From Acheta domesticus (lineage: Eukaryota > Arthropoda > Insecta > Orthoptera > Gryllidae), in assembly GCA_031308135.1 (NCBI GenBank), contig JAHLJT010009355.1:8543074-8607073 (forward strand): a stretch of DNA of 64,000 nt, read 5' to 3'. The first letter of the stretch is position 1. Each line of letters opens with the position of its first letter. The notes beneath the pieces were generated by a model. That model saw only the letters and a program-made list of their open reading frames with translations. It was not told the DNA's origin and did no database searches. A program made the position numbers and the translations under genes. Of this stretch, positions 58,728 through 64,000 are shown piece by piece.

Positions 58728-59686
58728 TGATGCCATGACGAAGAACGAGGAGTTTTGCCATACATCTTGAACAAGCGTAGTAATGCATTACTTTCTCGTT
58801 AGGTAATCGTGCGCCGAAAAACGGCGAATTTTCGGTGGAAAAACTATTGCCGGACCCTGGTAACGAAAAACTGGAGTATTTTTATCCCTATTTGTCAGTG
58901 TTGTCAAGGTCGATGCCCGAGCGGGAGTCTGTGTCACGTGTGCCACGACGAAATCGCCCGTCCACGCTGTTCATTTCTCCGCCACCAGAGACAACGGTAT
59001 CCCTATTGTAAAACTGCACGGTTTCTAATAGTTCCTTTTCCCGACGCTAGCGCAGAGAAGCTCGTGGCATGCTACGGTGTCACGACGCGTGCCACTGACA
59101 CCAGCGGAAGACCTTGACACCACTGCTCTAACACATTGTGTAGCCAGAATCCATGATTAGTGGGACCTTGACTCCGAAAAATCCTTGACGGCAAAACGTC
59201 TGTCTGTCCGTCCGTCTAGGGTCAACGCTAGCACCTAAACCCCAAAGCTGATAATCTCCAAAACTGATATTGCCCTATCGATCTAAACGAACTCGAGGCT
59301 CTGAGAGTTTGAAACGGATATTTTGATTTTTGGAAGTAATTAACATGTTATTCTCTTTGTTTGTGGAAGGAGTTACTGTTTCATCTTTTCGGATTTTTAT
59401 TTCTAGAATCTTTCTTAAGTTCATTTCTTAATTTCACAACTGTAGAAATGGCAATTTTACAGCGGACCCAAAAACAAAATGCTTTTACACCATAGTGTCT
59501 GTCTTCATTGAAAAAAGTTATTTCGCCTTTTAGCCAAGACCGTAACTGCGAATGTTCTCTCATGGGCACTTGGTGCTTCTCGTACTATCCTAGTAGTTGT
59601 GCCAATTTAACAAAACGTTGAAGTTTCATCCATGTTATTCAGCGATAAAACCTAGAACGTCTTTGCTCCACCCATTGCTCGTCTAC
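58728..59686. other. Non-coding DNA
   Basis: A 102-codon + frame (58,809-59,117) is Cys/Arg-rich but not recognised. A CTGTCTGTCCGTCCGTC tract at 59,200-59,216. No element boundary found. Confidence 0.35.
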
Positions 59687-60017
59687 ACCTCCTCCTAGAG
59701 TCACTAGATACAGATTCCATTGTTCCACCGGTTCCACCGATTCCAGTAGCGCATTCCATTGTTCCACCGATCTCGCCATTTTATATACAGTTGTCAGGAC
59801 AATTGAAACTCTATGATATTTTGTAAGTTGAGAACCACGAATCTATCCAAAACCAATATTAAAATTCTTGAAAATCTCCGTAGCGTCACCAATTGTAATA
59901 ATTTTCCTTGAGCTCCTGATTGCTGCTAGCGGAGCTATCAGGTGAGGGGATGGCAGAAGATGGCAGGAACGGCAGCGGTTGCGCTACTCTCTGTATCTAG
60001 GGACTCTACCTCCTCCT
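59687..60017 (+). mobile_element. Second MITE copy with 10-bp TSD
   Basis: The 311-bp body (59,697-60,007) lies between exact copies of ACCTCCTCCT (59,687-59,696; 60,008-60,017). Left end AGAGTCACTAGATACAG; right end in reverse AGAGTCCCTAGATACAGAGA then GTAGCGCAACCGCTGCC. The left terminus carries an extra block of about 33 bp duplicating TTCCATTGTTCCACCG-type sequence. It is the unamplified reference form of the element at 54,741-58,727. Confidence 0.92.
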
Positions 60018-60360
60018 GCTCACCAGCGCCCCTTCGGCGTGCTCGCGAACCTCGGCGGCGCGGCGCCCCAGGTGAAGCCGTCAGCCTTCGCCTCCTGATG
60101 GATGCCGCCTAATTAATAAATTGGCGGCGAAGGCGGAGGCGGAGGCGAGGGTGGGGGTGAAAGAAAACCCGCGACTCTCCCCCCTCTTTCCCCTGTCTTA
60201 TAATTAGCTTGTCGGCAGGGGCAGGGGCCGCGGGCGGGGCCGGAGGAGGGGAAGAGGTGGGGGGTGAAGCGGGGGGGGGGAGACGGGAGCTCTGCGGCTG
60301 ATATCGCCGTCTATCGCGCTGCGCTCTTCGCTGACGGAGTTGGGGAATCCACGACATTAC
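60018..60360. other. CpG-rich island with TAATTA core
   Basis: CpG-dense with GGCGGAGGCGGAGGCG and a G10 run (60,270-60,279). GCCGCCTAATTAATAAATTG then GCGGC (60,104-60,127) forms a bulged hairpin around a homeodomain-type TAATTAAT. TTATAATTAGCTT lies at 60,198-60,210. Possible regulatory island. Confidence 0.45.
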
Positions 60361-61799
60361 CTCAAAGTTTTGCGAGCGACAACAAAAAGGTAGGCGAGAA
60401 TTTGAGGTTTCCTATCTCTGCTAACATTAGGCGAAAAATATACCAAAATGCCTGCGGTAGAACAATAGACTTAAACACTTCTAATCTCTTCATGTAGTTA
60501 TAAATTATCACTTCTTGCAAAATTCAAATGCTTTGAAACAATTGAATCTTGTTGGTCTATCAATCAGAGGCTCCTGGTTGCTCCAAAAAATTGAAGATAC
60601 TTTTGCATAAGAAAGTTATTTCGAGATTCCAATTTGTTTACAAGAAATTTGTTTTTCCATTAACTGATAAAATGCAAGTAGTTTATCTTTTTCGAGCTTT
60701 TAGCTTCTACTATTATTTCTGCTAGTGTATTCTATTTCTTTTGCATTTCTTCGATCATTTTTTGATGCATAGACCATATCGGAAATGGGACTTTTATAAG
60801 TAAAAATGCCTTTGTGCTGAGAAAAGGTGTTCACTGTTTCAAGTAAAGGTCAATATATTCCATTTTGATTTTCAAAGTATATACATAAGAACAGACTGTT
60901 TTGTAAAAAGAAGAACAGTGACTTAAAGAAGAATAAAATAGGTTTCGTGCAGATCATGACCAAGCACTTAAATGCCCTTTTGCTCTTTCCTTGTTCGACG
61001 AATAAGGCTGATGAGCATTGTCATTGAAAAGAACTTCAACTAACAATACAGCTCCCCACAGTTCCTTTTCTTCATATTATATTTTTAAATTCAAATTTTG
61101 AGTTAAGTGCAGAAAGATGAATTTCAGGTGTGAAGCAGAACTTACTTCACTGTGGCCTTGGTATTATCTCATTATTTCTCTGGAGAGCTCTGTCTTTTCA
61201 TGTGTCAATCTTTAATGCAGGAAAAGTAGTTCCAAGAGGGAAGTAACGGAATTGTCTGATTGCATGGGGGCGTGAAATAATATAAATATTAAGAATGCTA
61301 TAGCAATCTTGCAACGACAATATTTTATAGTTTTTATTGGAATATGATGATGTTTTTGTTTATCGAGATTCACGTATGCACATAGAATCGCAACTTAAAA
61401 CCAAACCAAACTTAAATTACAATTTAAAACCAAACCAAACGTGATTATTTATGTAATACTTTTTATACTTCAATGATATCGTCTAACGTTAAATACTATC
61501 AAAGCTCATATAATTTTAAAACAGAATTATATTATTGGCACAAATTTACTAACTGGTATGCTTCCCCTCAGTAAATTTATGCCAATAAAATAATTTTGTT
61601 TTAAAATAATACTTGGTTTGATTTTCTTTAAAATTACAGAATAGCATTGTCACATAAAAGCAAATAATTTATACCTTTAGCGCTCCCTCTTAATGACCCC
61701 TTAGTGATTTTAACTTGTAAATCGCTATTTAAGGTAGATCGTTTTGGCGTAAAATTATTTAAGGTAAAAATATTTAGACATCACTCATCTCACGTGTAG
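60361..61799. other. AT-rich non-coding DNA
   Basis: Apart from the inverted repeat at 61,513-61,607 and a short duplication of TTAAAACCAAACCAAAC (61,394-61,441), nothing is recognised. Confidence 0.4.
61513..61607. repeat. 37-bp inverted repeat (hairpin)
   Basis: ATTTTAAAACAGAATTATAT through AATTTAC (61,513-61,549) pairs with 61,571-61,607 with three mismatches around a 21-nt loop. It could be a tiny fold-back element or a hairpin transcript locus. No TSD seen. Confidence 0.75.
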
Positions 61800-62120
61800 A
61801 ACAAAAACTCGTGGCGAAGCAACTCAACCCGTCCCGAAGCACAGGTTCAGCTGCTTACCTGCAAGAAAACCGCACACAACCCAGAGCGTGCAGCTCACCG
61901 CACAGCTCCAATTTTGCCCGCTGCAGCGCCACCGGCGCAGCTGGTGTGTCCGCGGCTTTGGCGGTGACCCAGGCCGTGACGTGAGCAGCTGCGGGGGACC
62001 TTTACCAACTCCCAACTCGGGACACAAAATCTGGGAACATGCGGCACCGGGACCTCCACTTCCCACCCACCCAACCCTCCCTCCCCCTCGGCATGCTTTC
62101 CTCTGCGAGGTGTTTATCCC
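61800..62120. other. GC-rich island
   Basis: Moderate CpG with CTGCAGCGCCACCGGCGCAG (61,920-61,939). Overlapping 79-80 codon frames on both strands are unsupported. Confidence 0.4.
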
Positions 62121-62400
62121 GTGCTAATTTTATTATAATGATGCTTTTAATAAGACATTATGAACCTTGGGGCGCATTCATTAATCATTAGACGCGGCTA
62201 ACACGCCGTATTGTGTGCGGGTGCGCGAAGAAAGGAGGAACAGTTTATCATAAACAAACATTTGTTAAGGTTGGTAACACGGGCCCGAGCCACGCTTTAC
62301 GTTAAATTATCTAAATGCCTAAATCATTAAGATTTGTGTCAGTGGCGTGATGAAATAACGAGGAAAGCGGGTAAGCATTGTTTGGGTTTTAAGTAGCGCC
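62121..62400. promoter_or_regulatory. Candidate conserved non-coding block
   Basis: Unique sequence with GCTAATTTTATTATAATGAT, CATTCATTAATCATTAGACG and CAGTTTATCATAAACAAACA (forkhead-type ATAAACAAACA, 62,250-62,260), plus CTAAATCATTAAGATT-like cores. CpGs are interspersed. A dense mix of homeodomain and forkhead words in non-repeat DNA suggests an enhancer; not proven. Confidence 0.3.
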
Positions 62401-63660
62401 GAACGGCTGTTCCCGCGAGACCGCCGAGAGGGGACTTGTGTGGGAGGGAGGAGAGGGTGGGGTGAGGGCAGAGGAGTAAAAGTGTCTTCATTGTCACCTG
62501 TTTGGAGTTACTCTCAGCATTGTTTCGCTTCTAATAAAAATTTCCAGAATGCCCGCATTTTTAAAGTTTCTATTGTTGCGTTAATTTGAATGTAACCAAA
62601 CGACTTGTAAACGTGCGCAAACAAAATTGTTTGATATTGTACTAAATAATGTTCTTTTACCAATATTCTTGATGCATTTAATAATTTTAAATCACTTTCC
62701 AAAGATGAATATTTTTTTATAATTTTTTACTCAAGTGGCTTTACGTAGTTTCTACGTAATTGAAAAGTAATTCTTAATTTCTCTAATGTAATTATTGTTT
62801 TGTCTGTTTAGGAAAATTTAATTAGAATTACTAATCCTTATATAGCAATTTGAGTAGCCTGCGTCCGTTTATCCCTCGCAGTCAGATTGCTTTTGGTTAA
62901 CCAATTGAGACAAATGATGTATCATGGGGAGGGCTTCGTTCTCCTGATGCGGAACTCAAAATGTTTGCTGATCCACTCAGAAAATTTTAAGAAATTTCTC
63001 TGAAAATCTTCTTTTGTTGTTTTAAAACTACTAGAACGCCTTGTGGGTGATTTACAGCCCCATAGATGTGATCACAGATTTGATATCTCTCGGCAAGAGA
63101 AATTGAGTGACAAAATTATTTGCCTGTTCTCTCCTAGATTTTCTGAAATAATTTTAAAATATACGAGTTTCCTAATGCACCTACGTGTACAGTGAAGAAA
63201 CGCTATGAATTACTGTACTCTCCGGCATTTAAACGAAATAGTACGATTGATTCATAAGACTGATAATGATTAAGCCCTATATTGTAATGAAATAAAAAAT
63301 TAAACAAGTACTTTCATGGTCGATTTTTAATGTAAGTTTCTAAAGAACGAACTGGAATATTATAATAAGTTTCAAATTTATTTTTTATGAACTTGCAAAG
63401 CATAAATATTTGTTTAATGAGAAAGAACCCGCCGGAGGCGCCACCATAATCTAGTGTTAAGCAGTATAGCAACACCGTCCTAATCATTAGCCTATAATTT
63501 GTACCATGAACAACTATGAATGAAATGTAGATTTTTTTTCCTTTCTGCGGTTGAATTGGCTAAAACATGTTTTATTTAAGTACACATTTGTTGCTCCAAT
63601 TCGGTTTGATTCGTTCTAATTATGTAGGGTGTGAGTGAAGTACAATATTACCTCCGAAGC
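62401..63660. other. AT-rich non-coding DNA, nothing recognised
   Basis: No element termini or coding signals were identified. Confidence 0.35.
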
Positions 63661-63895
63661 AGAATTCTAGTATTAAGGCTACATGTGGCACAGCGGCGTC
63701 CGTTTCCGCTCTAATATTTGCGCACCTGTCGCGCGGTGGGGAAAAATCGTCAGCCATAACACACGCACGCACGCCCCGCCACGTGGAGGGATTCGCCGGC
63801 GCTGTCCTCACGCACAAGTGGCGGAGCCGCAGCACGTGCGCCCGCGACCCATCAGCCCGCGGCCATCGTTCACACCTGCAGCGGCCTCGCGGTCT
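63661..63895. other. CpG-rich island
   Basis: CpG-dense from about 63,690 with repeated CACGCACGCACGC. It leads directly into the 7-bp array. Confidence 0.45.
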
Positions 63896-64000
63896 CGCCC
63901 GCCGCCCGCCGCCCGCCGCCCGCCGCCCGCCGCCCGCCGCCCGCCGCCCGCCGCCCGCCGCCCGCCGCCCGCCGCCCGCCGCCCGCCGCCCGCCGCCCGC
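63896..64000. repeat. 7-bp GC minisatellite (CGCCCGC)n, runs off the window
   Basis: About 15 perfect 7-bp units to the last base. Its full length is unknown because the window ends inside it. The complementary strand (GCGGGCG)n is G-quadruplex-prone. Confidence 0.97.

Noticed and set aside
63896..64000. Telomeric repeat
   Set aside because: The 7-bp CGCCCGC unit does not resemble the insect TTAGG telomere repeat.

Overview
This window looks like non-coding chromosomal DNA from an arthropod, most likely an insect with a large, repeat-rich genome. The evidence is tRNA-derived SINEs, decayed I/Jockey-type non-LTR retrotransposons, several TIR/MITE families, a broken copy of a protein family expanded in arthropods, and no operon-like coding density. 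I could support no intact protein-coding gene. The long open frames at 14.1-15.6, 32.4-33.7 and 42.6-44.1 kb are tandem or low-complexity repeats that happen to lack stop codons. There is no rRNA, intact tRNA, CRISPR array or prokaryotic feature. The species is not identified.

Layout. 0-14 kb: AT-rich DNA broken by CpG-rich islands (about 1.4, 5.9, 8.3, 10.9 and 14.1 kb), with a tRNA-like SINE head, a piggyBac-like fragment, a non-LTR 3' end, a 323-bp inverted-repeat element, two fold-back TA-flanked MITEs and two SINE copies. 14-21 kb: a strongly C-rich (+ strand) domain with a 15-bp minisatellite, a 63-bp repeat array and decayed relatives, plus a possible homeodomain-site cluster at 16.2 kb. 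21-32 kb: a piggyBac-like element, a retrotransposon tail, a third MITE copy, CpG islands and a pseudogene at 29.3 kb. 32-44 kb: a pyrimidine-rich region with a 91-bp tandem repeat, a 38-39 kb CpG island with enhancer-like motifs, a full-length SINE with perfect target-site duplication (TSD) at 41.6 kb, and a G-rich array at 43-44 kb. 44-54 kb: a degenerate 170-bp repeat, a GCC-rich island, SINE fragments and a 150-bp repeat interrupted by a decayed retrotransposon. 54.7-60 kb: the most remarkable locus. 60-64 kb: more CpG islands and a 7-bp GC array running off the end.

The key observation is at 54,741-58,727. One MITE insertion, bounded by the 10-bp direct repeat AGTCGGTGCT, carries one of its own termini amplified into 44 complete 55-bp units with no length change (54,751-57,170). 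A 1,268-bp hAT-like element with 8-bp TSDs then landed in the 45th unit. A second, unamplified copy of the MITE (59,697-60,007) with its own perfect 10-bp TSD shows the ancestral structure. The window therefore preserves the birth of a satellite from a transposon end, with source, product and a later insertion still in place.

The regular CpG-rich islands, some with short clusters of homeodomain, forkhead or POU-type cores, suggest that the window may be a regulatory desert or a large intron near a developmental gene. That is inference from composition and motifs only; no exon or splice structure was recognised.
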